Position numbers and translations under genes: made by a program. From Bog-473 sp963850095 (GTDB lineage: Bacteria > Actinomycetota > Acidimicrobiia > Acidimicrobiales > RAAP-2), in assembly GCA_963850095.1 (NCBI GenBank), contig CAWKJX010000004.1, positions 372,001 to 436,000 on the forward strand: DNA of 64,000 nucleotides, given 5' to 3'. Below, in pieces: positions 18,542 to 26,490 of the stretch. The notes under the pieces were generated by a model. The model did not search any database. It had not been told where the DNA came from and saw nothing but the letters and a program-made list of their open reading frames with translations. Each line of letters begins with the position of its first letter. Within the stretch, counting starts at the first letter, position 1.

Positions 18542-19003
18542 GTGATCGCGCTGGAACCCGTCGGCGTCGTGGTCGGGGGGCGCACCGAGGCGATCGACGA
18601 CGACTGGGGTGCGGTCGGGGCGCTCATCCGGCTCGACCCCGGGCGCTTCGGTCCCGACGCCGTGGCCGGGCTCGAGGATTTCTCGCATCTGATCGTGGTG
18701 TTCCAGTTCCACCTGGTGGCCGAGTCGGAGGTGCAGACCGGGGCACGGCGGCCCCGGGGCAACCCGGACTGGCCCGAGGTGGGCATGTTCGCCCAACGGG
18801 CCAAAATGCGCCCCAACCGGCTCGGCGTCTCCTCCTGCGCGTTGGTACGGGTCGACGGGCTCGACCTGCACGTGCGCGGCCTGGACGCCGTCGACGGCTC
18901 GCCGGTGCTCGACGTCAAGCCCTACCTGCGTGAGTTCGAGCCGGACCCCGCATCCGTGCGGCAGCCGGCGTGGGCGAGCGAGTTGATGGCGGGCTACTAC
19001 TGA
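18542..19003 (+). CDS. trmO: tRNA (N6-threonylcarbamoyladenosine37-N6) methyltransferase TrmO-like
   Basis: This 153-residue protein is of the TsaA/TrmO (UPF0066) family, a beta-barrel SAM-dependent enzyme that N6-methylates t6A37 in tRNA-Thr in bacteria. It shows the family motifs DFSHLIVVFQFH, RPNRLGVSSC and DGSPVLDVKPYL. The start is GTG 18542 (MIALEPVGVV); a TTG nine bases upstream is possible. It is divergent from the permease pair. A simpler name, SAM-dependent methyltransferase of the TsaA fold, is certain; tRNA specificity is inferred from family. Confidence 0.82.
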   Translation: MIALEPVGVVVGGRTEAIDDDWGAVGALIRLDPGRFGPDAVAGLEDFSHLIVVFQFHLVAESEVQTGARRPRGNPDWPEVGMFAQRAKMRPNRLGVSSCALVRVDGLDLHVRGLDAVDGSPVLDVKPYLREFEPDPASVRQPAWASELMAGYY

Positions 19004-19090
19004 GCCGGCGCGATCGGGGGACTTCGCTCGGTCACAGCCGGTCTCGCGGCGCCTTTGCCCGGACGGCGCGGCCAGAGTTGGATTGGTGAC

Positions 19091-19876
19091 ATGGACTTCT
19101 CCACGATTGAGGTGAGCTTCAGCAGCGCCCGAGGTGCCATCACCCTGAACCGCCCCGACAAGCTGAACCCGCTCGGCACACTCACCCTCACCGAACTTAT
19201 CGAAGCGGCCCGGTTCCTCGACGCGCGCCGCGAGGTCAAGGTGGTCGTCCTCAGCGGCCGCGGGCGGGCGTTCTGCGCCGGCGCCGACCTGGCTGCGTTC
19301 TCCGGCCGTGACGGTTCTGCGCCGTCTGCCAGTGCGCTGCGCGAGGCGGCTGACGCCGGGCGACTCATGGCGGAAGCCATCGAGTCGATGCGAGCCGTCA
19401 CGGTGGCGAGACTGCACGGCCACTGCGTGGGCGGAGGGCTGGTCCTGGCCGCGGCGTGTGATCTGCGGATCGCCGCTGACGACACCCGTTTCTCCATCCC
19501 CGAGGTCGATCTCGGGATACCTCTGGCCTGGGGTGGCATCCCCCGTCTCGTCCGCGAAATAGGCCCGGCGATGACCAAGGAGCTGGTCATGACCTGCCGG
19601 GCGTTCGGCGCAGCGGAGGCACACGCGGCCGGCTTCCTCAACCAGGTCGTCCCCGCAGCCGACCTCGACGCTTCCGTGGAGACCCTCGTCGGTCAGCTCG
19701 AAGGCAAGTCATCGCTGACGCTTTTCGCGACGAAGCGACACGTGAACGCCGTCACCGAGGGCATGGTCAACCCGGCGCGCGCCTGGAACGACGCCGACTC
19801 CCTGATGACGGCGCTCCGCGATCCTGAGTCGAGAGCGGTTGCTGCGGCCTACTTGAGTCGATTGGCCGGAACCTGA
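19091..19876 (+). CDS. enoyl-CoA hydratase/isomerase family protein
   Basis: This 261-residue crotonase-fold enzyme carries the oxyanion-hole segments GRGRAFCAGADLA and HGHCVGGGLVLAAACDL. The usual hydratase glutamates are only partly present: the second loop reads SIPEVDLGIPLAWGG, with Glu in PEVDLG. Hydratase, isomerase or hydrolase chemistry on an acyl-CoA is therefore possible. ATG 19091 is chosen over an upstream start because the preceding residues (PGRRGQSW) overlap the intergenic region. It likely acts in beta-oxidation. Confidence 0.88.
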   Translation: MDFSTIEVSFSSARGAITLNRPDKLNPLGTLTLTELIEAARFLDARREVKVVVLSGRGRAFCAGADLAAFSGRDGSAPSASALREAADAGRLMAEAIESMRAVTVARLHGHCVGGGLVLAAACDLRIAADDTRFSIPEVDLGIPLAWGGIPRLVREIGPAMTKELVMTCRAFGAAEAHAAGFLNQVVPAADLDASVETLVGQLEGKSSLTLFATKRHVNAVTEGMVNPARAWNDADSLMTALRDPESRAVAAAYLSRLAGT

Positions 19877-19981
19877 CGCATCGGCCCACCTGCCTGATAC
19901 CGGGTTCCCACGCCGCGGGGACCGGACGCGGCCCATCGGTGCTTCCGGGCGGGGCGGACCTCCCACAGTTGGCCCGAGTAC

Positions 19982-20257
19982 CTAGCCCACGATCACATTG
20001 TGCACCGTCGCCACCATCGGGTCCTTGAGGCTCACACCCAGTTCGGCCAGGATCGGCACGAGGGTCGGTCCGAAGGCGTCAAAGTCCTCCTGGGATTCCC
20101 AGATGTCGAACACCTGGATCTCCCCGTTCGATTCGAGGGCAACGTGGTACGTGCGTCCCTTGGGCGCGCCGGCTCCGGCTGCCTCGAGCTGCTTGATCGC
20201 ATTGTTGTACTTCTCAGGCGTGAATCCCTCGTGTACGAAATAGATCCCGAGCGCCAT
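19982..20257 (-). CDS. small dimeric alpha-beta barrel protein (antibiotic-biosynthesis-monooxygenase-like)
   Basis: This 91-residue protein starts MALGIYFVHEGFTPEKYN and contains HVALESNGEIQVFDIWESQEDFDAFGP. That is the pattern of single-domain ferredoxin-like dimeric barrels (ABM/DUF1330/EthD type). The start ATG 20257 follows a GAGGCGG-like site; an upstream alternative adds 21 residues of poor quality. Proteins of this type are often cofactor-free oxygenases or have unknown roles. It stands alone, convergent with the enoyl-CoA hydratase gene. Confidence 0.7.
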   Translation of the reverse strand: MALGIYFVHEGFTPEKYNNAIKQLEAAGAGAPKGRTYHVALESNGEIQVFDIWESQEDFDAFGPTLVPILAELGVSLKDPMVATVHNVIVG

Positions 20258-20477
20258 GCGGCACCGCCTCTCTGCGTCCTCGACGCAATGTTGATGCTGC
20301 GGCCATACCGCATTGGACACGGCCCGTCGGGACCCTAGCGCTTGCCCAGCCGCAAGGCGTGGGCGATGGTGGGCGCTCGGATTCGCCGCGTGTCGCCGTC
20401 AGCCGGTTCGGGCGGGCACTTCAGGCACGTATGGGGCAGCCGGAACGACCGTCTGCCTGGTCTTGGAGCGCCCGCTC

Positions 20478-21398
20478 TCAGCCCTTTGTGATCGCAGATC
20501 CTCGGCGCGAATCGGACCGATCGAAGACGGGTACGCCTCGTGCGTCGGACGTCAAGCGCCTATAGGCCCCGGGTTTCCTGTACGCGTCCCCCATCGTCTC
20601 CCGCCCTCGGTACTCCCTCAGTGCGGCCAGGTCGAGCGTGGCCAGGTAGACGCCCTCGCTCTCGCCTGCCTCGAAGACGAGGTGGTCACGAGGTTGACCA
20701 TTCGGATGACCGTTCTCTTCGTAGACCATTGCGTCAAAGACGCTGGAATGCCCATCTTGATCGGGGGCGGCATAGTTCACCGTGGCGATCGCGGTCATGT
20801 TTTCGAAGGCGCGGGACCGAAGCTGCAAGGTCCGCTCGCCCGCCATGGGACAGGCGTTCGGAACCACAATGAGTTCGGCGCCGCCGAGCATCAGTTCACG
20901 CGCCGACTCCGGGAACTCCCGGTCGGCGCAGATCATGACGCCGACGTCGACGAACCCACCCTCGATGTCGAGTCGAGCGACCTCGAAGGATTCTCCGGGC
21001 GTGAGGGCCTTCTCCATTCCCCAGTCACACGTGTGAACCTTGGCGTAGCAAAGAACGTCTCGTCCATGCCTGTCGATGAGCAGCGCGGTGTTCCGGGGGG
21101 AACCAGGCCACCGCTCCAAGAATGTCGCCACAATCGCCAGGTTGAGATCGGACGCAGCGTTTCTGAATGCGCTCAGCCATGGATCGTGACGGGCGATGGC
21201 CATCTCCCGCCATTGCGCCCGTCCCACCTCGTCATCCGGGCAAGGGGCGTAACCGATCTGCCACATCTCCGGCAGGATGGCGATGTCCGCCCCTTCTTCG
21301 GCGGCCCGGGCACACAGAGCCAATCCCTTTTCGAGGTTGGCCCGCGGATCGCCCTCGGAGGCGGATTGACAGAGAGCCAGCCGCAGATCGGTCACCAC
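20478..21398 (-). CDS. carbon-nitrogen hydrolase (nitrilase superfamily)
   Basis: This roughly 306-residue amidase/nitrilase-fold enzyme carries the Glu-Lys-Cys triad in its expected contexts. Glu is in AILPEMWQIGY, Lys in CYAKVHTCDW and Cys in GVMICADREFPE. The Asp-Arg after the Cys (CADREFPE) is typical of carbamoyl-putrescine amidase or N-carbamoylase-like branches rather than true nitrilases. A GTG pair at 21398/21395 begins VVTDLRLALCQ, the usual first strand; a GTG nine codons upstream is less likely. It would hydrolyse a linear amide or carbamoyl compound. The substrate is unknown. Confidence 0.85.
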   Translation of the reverse strand: MVTDLRLALCQSASEGDPRANLEKGLALCARAAEEGADIAILPEMWQIGYAPCPDDEVGRAQWREMAIARHDPWLSAFRNAASDLNLAIVATFLERWPGSPRNTALLIDRHGRDVLCYAKVHTCDWGMEKALTPGESFEVARLDIEGGFVDVGVMICADREFPESARELMLGGAELIVVPNACPMAGERTLQLRSRAFENMTAIATVNYAAPDQDGHSSVFDAMVYEENGHPNGQPRDHLVFEAGESEGVYLATLDLAALREYRGRETMGDAYRKPGAYRRLTSDARGVPVFDRSDSRRGSAITKG

Positions 21399-21469
21399 TC
21401 CATTATGCGGCCCGAAGACCGGCACCGGTGTCCCTCTCGAGTATCCCGGTTCGACCGGCCCTGGGCTGT

Positions 21470-21871
21470 CTACGTCACCGCTTCCTTGAGAACAGCAGCC
21501 AGTTCTTCCGCGCTCTTGAACGTTGCGCCCGATGCTTCGAAGGCGAGTTCGGAGCCGTCCTTGAGATGGATCTGGATCTGCACACTCTTTATCGCCGCAA
21601 GTCGTCCGGTCGAGAAATCAACCGATGCAATTTCTGACAGCGGGATCGCCCCGAGGAATTTGCCGGCCTTGAGATTGAATCCGAGATTGCTGGTCGAGAA
21701 CGTGAGGATCCGGCGGTCGGTCACGCCCAGTTTCACAATGGGCGAGCTCTTGCCGCCAAACGCGGCACGCGTGATCGATCCGGTATTGACGGTCGCTGCC
21801 GCGACGAAAGCCTCGCCCGGCTCCAAGAGATCCGCGAACTGCTTGCCCAATTTCGATCCGTCGTTCTTCAC
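21470..21871 (-). CDS. bacterial PH-domain-like protein
   Basis: This 133-residue protein contains PIVKLGVTDRRILTFS, followed by KAGKFLGAIPLSEIASVDF and a C-terminal helix (SAEELAAVLKEAV). This resembles YokE/bPH_2-type bacterial pleckstrin-homology domains. The GTG start at 21871 (KNDGSKLGKQFADLL) is preceded by GAGGAGGGA, an excellent ribosome site. It lies about 70 bases upstream of the amidohydrolase gene on the same strand, so the two may be co-transcribed. The role is unknown. Confidence 0.65.
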   Translation of the reverse strand: MKNDGSKLGKQFADLLEPGEAFVAAATVNTGSITRAAFGGKSSPIVKLGVTDRRILTFSTSNLGFNLKAGKFLGAIPLSEIASVDFSTGRLAAIKSVQIQIHLKDGSELAFEASGATFKSAEELAAVLKEAVT

Positions 21872-22008
21872 TCGTCCCTCCTCCGGTATGCGAACACAGT
21901 AAGTGATCAGGTGCCGGCGTCCACGGATCGGCGGGGGAGCCGGTACGCGGGACCCCGGCGCTGTGGGGACCGTGACAGGTGGCGTGGCCCAGGCGATACT
22001 TGGTGTCC

Positions 22009-22758
22009 ATGCCGGAACCGTGGCAGACCGCCGCTGAGGCATCGAAGAGATTCGGTGCGCAGGCTCGGGACTACGAGCGCTATCGGCCGCGGTACCCAGA
22101 GAGCGTCTTCGACGACATCGTGGAGATCGCCCACGCCTCGGCCGGGACCGCCGTGATCGAAATCGGAGCGGGGACGGGAATTGCGACGGAACCGTTGGTG
22201 CGCCGCGGCCTCTCGGTTACCGCGATCGAACCGGCACCGGAGATGGCCTCATTGGCCCAGGCCAAGCTCGGCCATCGGGCCTCGATCTTCGTGGGCCGCT
22301 TCGAGGACTATCCGGCACCGGCGCCCGTGCCGCTGGTCGCCTCGTTCAATGCCTGGCATTGGGTGAACCCCGATGTCGCCGTCGACACCGTGGCCGAGCT
22401 CCTCGCGCCCGGCGGCTTCCTCGCTCTCGTGTGGACCGAAGTCGTCTCGTGGGGTGAGGAACCGTTCGAGGAACGGCTGGCCCAGGTCTTCGGCGACCCG
22501 TGGGCGAAGCGACTCGGCCACGTCGACGACTCCATGCGGCCGCTGCGTGCCGACCCCCGGTTCGGGGAACCTCAGGTTCTCCACCATGTCTTCGAGCGCA
22601 CACTCGACGCTGCGACCTTCGTAGCCGTGACGAAGACCTATGGCGGCCGACGCACTGACGAGCAGTACGACGCCATTGCGAGGATGATCGACGATGAATT
22701 CGGGGGCACCATCAACAAGGTCGAGGATGCCGCCCTGTACATCTCGAGGCGCGCTTAG
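22009..22758 (+). CDS. class I SAM-dependent methyltransferase
   Basis: This 249-residue methyltransferase carries the SAM-binding motif I VIEIGAGTGIAT, the acidic end of strand 2 (AIEPAPEM) and the motif ASFNAWHWVNPDVAVDTVAELLAPGGFLA. The opening (AAEASKRFGAQARDYERYRPRYP) is the usual substrate-cap helix of the Methyltransf_11/UbiE-like family. ATG 22009 is preferred over an in-frame start ten codons upstream. No partner gene is nearby and the methyl acceptor cannot be inferred. Confidence 0.85.
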   Translation: MPEPWQTAAEASKRFGAQARDYERYRPRYPESVFDDIVEIAHASAGTAVIEIGAGTGIATEPLVRRGLSVTAIEPAPEMASLAQAKLGHRASIFVGRFEDYPAPAPVPLVASFNAWHWVNPDVAVDTVAELLAPGGFLALVWTEVVSWGEEPFEERLAQVFGDPWAKRLGHVDDSMRPLRADPRFGEPQVLHHVFERTLDAATFVAVTKTYGGRRTDEQYDAIARMIDDEFGGTINKVEDAALYISRRA

Positions 22759-23086
22759 CCACATTGCTCTGTGTTGTGCTCGGCCGGGAGCGAGGGGCGG
22801 TTCGGCACCTCCTTCGAGGGCACTTGTCGGGCAAGGAAGTGTGGGCGCTTCATCACTCGCAGCCCATCTTTTGCATTCTCGAAGGCGGGGCACCTTATGA
22901 CACGAACAGTGAAATCACTCTCTCTTGTGTGCACCCCGAAGACGGGGTAGCCACTGCGCCGCGTGACGAAATCGGCGCGCTCTCATCCCAAGCAATGTGT
23001 GACCTTCGGCTCTGGTCCTCGTGCGAGGGCTGCGCATAGAACAGAGGCATGGCTTGAGGGGGGATAACCAAGGAGAGGGAAATCCC
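22759..23086. other. gene-free stretch before a secreted-protein gene
   Basis: No convincing gene lies on either strand. Composition is less GC-rich than its neighbours, and an AGGAGAGG ribosome site for the following gene sits at its end. I see no clear promoter pair or hairpin. Confidence 0.5.
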
Positions 23087-23623
23087 ATGATCACGCGCAA
23101 GAGGATCTACGCCGTTGGCGTCGCGTTCGTAATGTCCGCCGGCCTCGCAATCGGAGTCGTGAGTGCAGGAGGTACGAATGGTCCTGCCGGTGGCGGGTAT
23201 GGGACGTCCAACTGCGTCAACGGCATCTACGCCGAGTATTGCGGTACGCAGGAGTCTGCGACGAGCCTCTACATCGCGGTCGGATGGGGCAACCATCTGA
23301 TCGGTACAGCGAAGCCGCAAGCCAATAACGCCGAATTCTTCTGGTTTGCGGATGCGTCCGCCACTGCAGCCAACAACGACAAGTACGCGGAATTCGCCCC
23401 GGATGGAATAGCGTCGAACCGGGTGATGGCCGAGGTGAATCACACCATCGTCCTGACCCAGGCGACTGGAGCGGCGAACCAGAAGTGGGTCTTCGACGGA
23501 ACCGGGTGGGAGAACGTCGCAACCGGTGACGTGCTCGAGTCCACCACCAACGGCGGTCCCATTGACGCCGTTACCGGCCCGTCCTCTGGCACGTCCGAGA
23601 CCTGGACCTTCGTTATCCCGTAA
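23087..23623 (+). CDS. small secreted protein, possible lectin-like (beta-trefoil-like) domain
   Basis: This 178-residue protein has a classical signal peptide: MITRKRIYAVGVAFVMSAGL, then AIGVVSAGG. Two early cysteines (SNCVNG, EYCGTQ) follow. The rest reads like a repetitive beta-rich domain with NQKWVFDGTGWEN, which recalls the QxW motif of ricin-type lectins. This likeness is weak and only suggestive. Codon use is less GC-biased than in neighbouring genes (more Asn, Lys, Thr codons ending in A/T). AGGAGAGG precedes the ATG at good spacing. Function is unknown. Confidence 0.7.
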   Translation: MITRKRIYAVGVAFVMSAGLAIGVVSAGGTNGPAGGGYGTSNCVNGIYAEYCGTQESATSLYIAVGWGNHLIGTAKPQANNAEFFWFADASATAANNDKYAEFAPDGIASNRVMAEVNHTIVLTQATGAANQKWVFDGTGWENVATGDVLESTTNGGPIDAVTGPSSGTSETWTFVIP

Positions 23624-24068
23624 CGGAGTCTCAGGACTCACCGATCGTCGATGTGGGCGATGCTGTAGTCCCGGTCGCCACGGTATGCGTGCCGTGTGAG
23701 GGGTGCGACCGGGACTCGGGCCACCAGTGGCTCAGGTATCGATCCGACCAGTTTCAACGGTCGGCATCCGTGGCGCACCGTTGCCCATCACCAGGAGCGG
23801 TTCGTCACCGGTCAACAGAGTGAGGCGGACCTCGTAGCTGCGTCAGAGTCACGGAAGGTGCCCGACCGAGGCGGCCGGGTGCGCGAGCACATTGGCCAGC
23901 GTCAGTCCGCTGGCACGGTCCATTCGGCATGACGTGTTCGTCGATTATGGGCCGGTCGGGTGTACGGCAAAAGACGCACTGTCCCTGAATCGACCGGACC
24001 GGGCGCGAGGCGCGCGTCAGGGAGCGGTAGACGTCGACCTCGGCGAAAGAACGCACCTATCCTGAACG
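23624..24068. other. gene-free stretch, possibly decayed coding DNA
   Basis: No complete gene is visible. On the minus strand, short stretches look protein-like in two frames. SYEVRLTLLTGDEPLLVMG ends near 23742, and a second stretch ends AYRGDRDYSIAHIDDR near 23640. They are separated by stops and shifts. This may be a remnant of a gene or chance. Confidence 0.2.
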
Positions 24069-24980
24069 GTGATGCGGGTCATGGTCACAGGATCGAGCGG
24101 CCTGATCGGGCAAGCCCTGTGTTCGCATCTAGGAGAGCAGAGCCACGACGTGGTCACGGCCGTGCGCCGTCCGGTTCGTCCCGGTGAGCCCGCGATCCGC
24201 TGGGATCCCGAGGCCGGCACCATCGATTCGAGAAGTCTCGAGGGAATTGACGCGGTGGTCCATCTGGCCGGCGCAGGCATCGGGGACCGCCGATGGGATG
24301 AGGCCCGCAAGCGGGTGCTCGTGGAGAGCCGCACCCGATCCACGGCCACGCTCGCCGGTGCGCTGGCCGGTCTGGAACGTCGACCCCGGGTGCTCGTGAG
24401 CGCGTCGGCCATCGGGTTCTACGGCGACCGCGGCGACGACGTGCTCACCGAGCAGAGCCCACCGGGAGCCGACTTCTTGGCGTCGCTCTGCGTGCGTTGG
24501 GAGGCCGAGACGGCCCCGGCCGCCGAGGCCGGCATCAGAGTGGTCTGTGCGCGCACCGGTGTCGTCATGAGTAGAGAAGGTGGTGCGCTCCGCCAGATGT
24601 TGCCGTTGTTCAAGCTGGGCCTGGGCGGCCGGTTGGGATCAGGGGCGCAGTGGTGGAGCTGGATCACCCTCGACGACGAGGTCCGTGCCGTTTCTTGGCT
24701 GTTGGAGAACAACGTGAATGGGCCGGTGAATCTGACGGCACCTCAGCCCGTCACCAACCGTGAATTCACCCGGGTGCTGAGTGCGGTGCTGCACCGACCG
24801 GCCCGACTACCTGTGCCCAGGTTCGGTCCGAGGCTGCTCTTGGGATCTGAGCTCGCCGACGCCCTGCTGTTCAACAGCGCCCGGGTGCGGCCGACAGTCC
24901 TCGAATCGAGCGGATTCGACTTCTGCCATTCCGACTTGGAGACGGGTCTGCGGAGCCTGTTCTCACCGGCCGCGCCATGA
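24069..24980 (+). CDS. TIGR01777 family epimerase (NAD-dependent epimerase/DUF1731)
   Basis: This extended-SDR-like protein of 303 residues has the N-terminal MVTGSSGLIGQAL nucleotide site, the family signature HLAGAGIGDRRW, SASAIGFYG, and a C-terminal DUF1731 region (FGPRLLLGSELADALL). This is the YfcH/TIGR01777 family, whose substrate is unknown although the fold is that of nucleotide-sugar epimerases. GTG 24069 or ATG 24072 can serve as start. It is convergent with the DsbA-type gene, with a small hairpin between. Confidence 0.88.
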   Translation: MMRVMVTGSSGLIGQALCSHLGEQSHDVVTAVRRPVRPGEPAIRWDPEAGTIDSRSLEGIDAVVHLAGAGIGDRRWDEARKRVLVESRTRSTATLAGALAGLERRPRVLVSASAIGFYGDRGDDVLTEQSPPGADFLASLCVRWEAETAPAAEAGIRVVCARTGVVMSREGGALRQMLPLFKLGLGGRLGSGAQWWSWITLDDEVRAVSWLLENNVNGPVNLTAPQPVTNREFTRVLSAVLHRPARLPVPRFGPRLLLGSELADALLFNSARVRPTVLESSGFDFCHSDLETGLRSLFSPAAP

Positions 24981-25012
24981 GTCAGGTGCCACAACATCGA
25001 GGGGCGACATGC

Positions 25013-25028
25013 CGAGTTGGCACTCGGA
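25013..25028. terminator. short hairpin between convergent genes
   Basis: Six-base perfect arms CCGAGT / ACTCGG surround a TGGC loop, placed between the stop codons of the converging epimerase and DsbA-fold genes. There is no U-tract. A bidirectional terminator role is inferred from position. Confidence 0.3.
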
Positions 25029-25064
25029 ACATCCGAACAGTGGGGTGCCCGACCCGCCCCTGTC

Positions 25065-25733
25065 TCACTCGAAGCTGGGCCGCCCCGAGCGGGTTCGCTT
25101 CAGCTCGTAGAACCCTTCGGTCCCGGTGCACAGCAGTACGCCGTCCCAGAGCCGGCCGGCCGCCTCTCCTTTGGGTGCCGGTGTCACGACGGGGCCGAAA
25201 ATGGCCGCTCCGTTGTAGTGGATGACGGGCGTGCCGACGTCGTCGCCGACGGGCTCCATCCCGGCGTAGTGCGAGGCGGCCAACGCCTCGTCGTATTCCT
25301 CCGAATGCGCCGCCTCGAGGAGCGAGGCCGGCAGGCCCAACTCGGCCAGCGCGTCGGGCAGAATCTGCTCGCGCTTCTCCTCGTCGCGGCCCCAGCCCTC
25401 GACGTGGATCCGATTGCCCAGCGCGGTGTAGAGCGGCAACAGGATCTCCTGGCCTTTCATCTCCCTGGCGGCGATGCACACGCGCACCGGCCCCTTGGCC
25501 CGGCCCATGCGCTCCTTGTACTCGTCGGACAGGCCCTGGCGGTCGGCGTTGAGGATGGCCAGCGACATCACGTGCCATTCGGTGTGGATGTCGCGCACCT
25601 TCTCCACCTCGAGCATCCAACGCGACGTGATCCAGGCCCAGGGGCACAGCGGGTCGAACCAGAAGTCGGCCGTGTCCTTGCCGGCGCCGCGGGTGGAGCT
25701 CGCGCCGGGAGTGGTGTTCGTCGTGTTCGTCAT
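25065..25733 (-). CDS. DsbA-family reductase, Rv2466c-like, with CPWA active site
   Basis: This 222-residue thioredoxin-fold protein is strongly similar in motif order to mycobacterial Rv2466c, a mycothiol-dependent reductase that activates nitro-prodrugs. Shared segments include ADFWFDPLCPW, ITSRWMLEVEKVRDI, HVMSLAILN, LYTALGNRIH, HYAGMEPVG, DVGTPVIH and FYELKRTR. The active site reads CPWA (Cys30, Ala33), whereas the mycobacterial protein has CPWC. The resolving cysteine is thus missing and only a monothiol mechanism is possible. ATG 25733 overlaps the stop of the SDR gene (ATGA). It is the last gene of a minus-strand operon. Confidence 0.88.
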   Translation of the reverse strand: MTNTTNTTPGASSTRGAGKDTADFWFDPLCPWAWITSRWMLEVEKVRDIHTEWHVMSLAILNADRQGLSDEYKERMGRAKGPVRVCIAAREMKGQEILLPLYTALGNRIHVEGWGRDEEKREQILPDALAELGLPASLLEAAHSEEYDEALAASHYAGMEPVGDDVGTPVIHYNGAAIFGPVVTPAPKGEAAGRLWDGVLLCTGTEGFYELKRTRSGRPSFE

Positions 25734-26464
25734 GGGATCCCTCCGTCGACTCGCAGGATGGCGCCCGTCGTGTACGACGAGGCGTCCGTGGCGAAATACA
25801 GGGCGGCCCCCACGATCTCGTCCGGTTCGCCGGCCCGGCCGAGCGCGTGGTGGGGCATGCCACGCTCGCGCACGTCGGGGCCCCAGGCCTTCGAGATGTC
25901 GGTGAGGAAGGGTCCGGCCATAATGCAGTTGACCCGCACGCTCGGCCCGAAGGCCTTGGCGAAGCCCTCGGTGAGGGTGTTGAGGCCGGACTTGGCGGCG
26001 TCGTAGGGCAGCATGTGCGGTCCCGGCCGGATTGACCCCGTGCTCGAGACGTTGATGATGGACCCGCCCGCGCCACCGGCCACCATGCGCGGGCCGACCA
26101 GCGCCGTCAAGCGGAAGGGCCCCTTCAGGTTGACGGCGAGCACCTTGTCCCACAACTCCTCGGTCACCGACGTCAGGTCGGGGTAGAGCGGCGACATGCC
26201 CGCGTTGTTCACGAGCACGTCGACGTGGCCGAAGGCGTCGTAGGCCTGCTCCACCAGCCCGTCGATTTCGTCCCAGTGCCCCACATGGCAGGCCACGGGC
26301 AGGGCGCGCCGGCCCTTGGCCTCCACCTCGGCCGCCACCTCCTGGCAGCTGTCGAGCTTGCGGCTGGTCACCACGACGTCGGCCCCGGCGTCGGCGAAGG
26401 CCAGCACCATCGAGCGCCCGAGCCCCCGGCTGCCCCCGGTCACCAGCGCCACCTTGCCGGCCAT
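25730..26464 (-). CDS. SDR family oxidoreductase
   Basis: This classical short-chain dehydrogenase has 244 residues. It has the cofactor motif TGGSRGLG with an Arg (SRKL) after strand 2 that favours NADP(H), NNAG after strand 4, a catalytic Ser in NVSSTGS, Tyr and Lys in PYDAAKSG, and a C-terminal DGGIP. It resembles 3-oxoacyl-ACP reductase-like or gluconate-5-dehydrogenase-like members. The start is ATG 26464, preceded by a Gly-rich upstream reading that overlaps the M20 gene end. It is coupled to the downstream DsbA-fold gene. Confidence 0.88.
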   Translation of the reverse strand: MAGKVALVTGGSRGLGRSMVLAFADAGADVVVTSRKLDSCQEVAAEVEAKGRRALPVACHVGHWDEIDGLVEQAYDAFGHVDVLVNNAGMSPLYPDLTSVTEELWDKVLAVNLKGPFRLTALVGPRMVAGGAGGSIINVSSTGSIRPGPHMLPYDAAKSGLNTLTEGFAKAFGPSVRVNCIMAGPFLTDISKAWGPDVRERGMPHHALGRAGEPDEIVGAALYFATDASSYTTGAILRVDGGIP

Positions 26465-26490
26465 TGGCCCTCGGCCACCGCCGCTCGCGG

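Noticed and set aside
22895..23641. Minus-strand frame of 248 codons over the secreted protein gene
   Set aside because: It has no family motif; the plus frame has a signal peptide and a good ribosome site.
23640..23932. Pseudogene on the minus strand
   Set aside because: Two protein-like stretches exist in different frames, but no family could be recognised, so it is reported only as a possible remnant.
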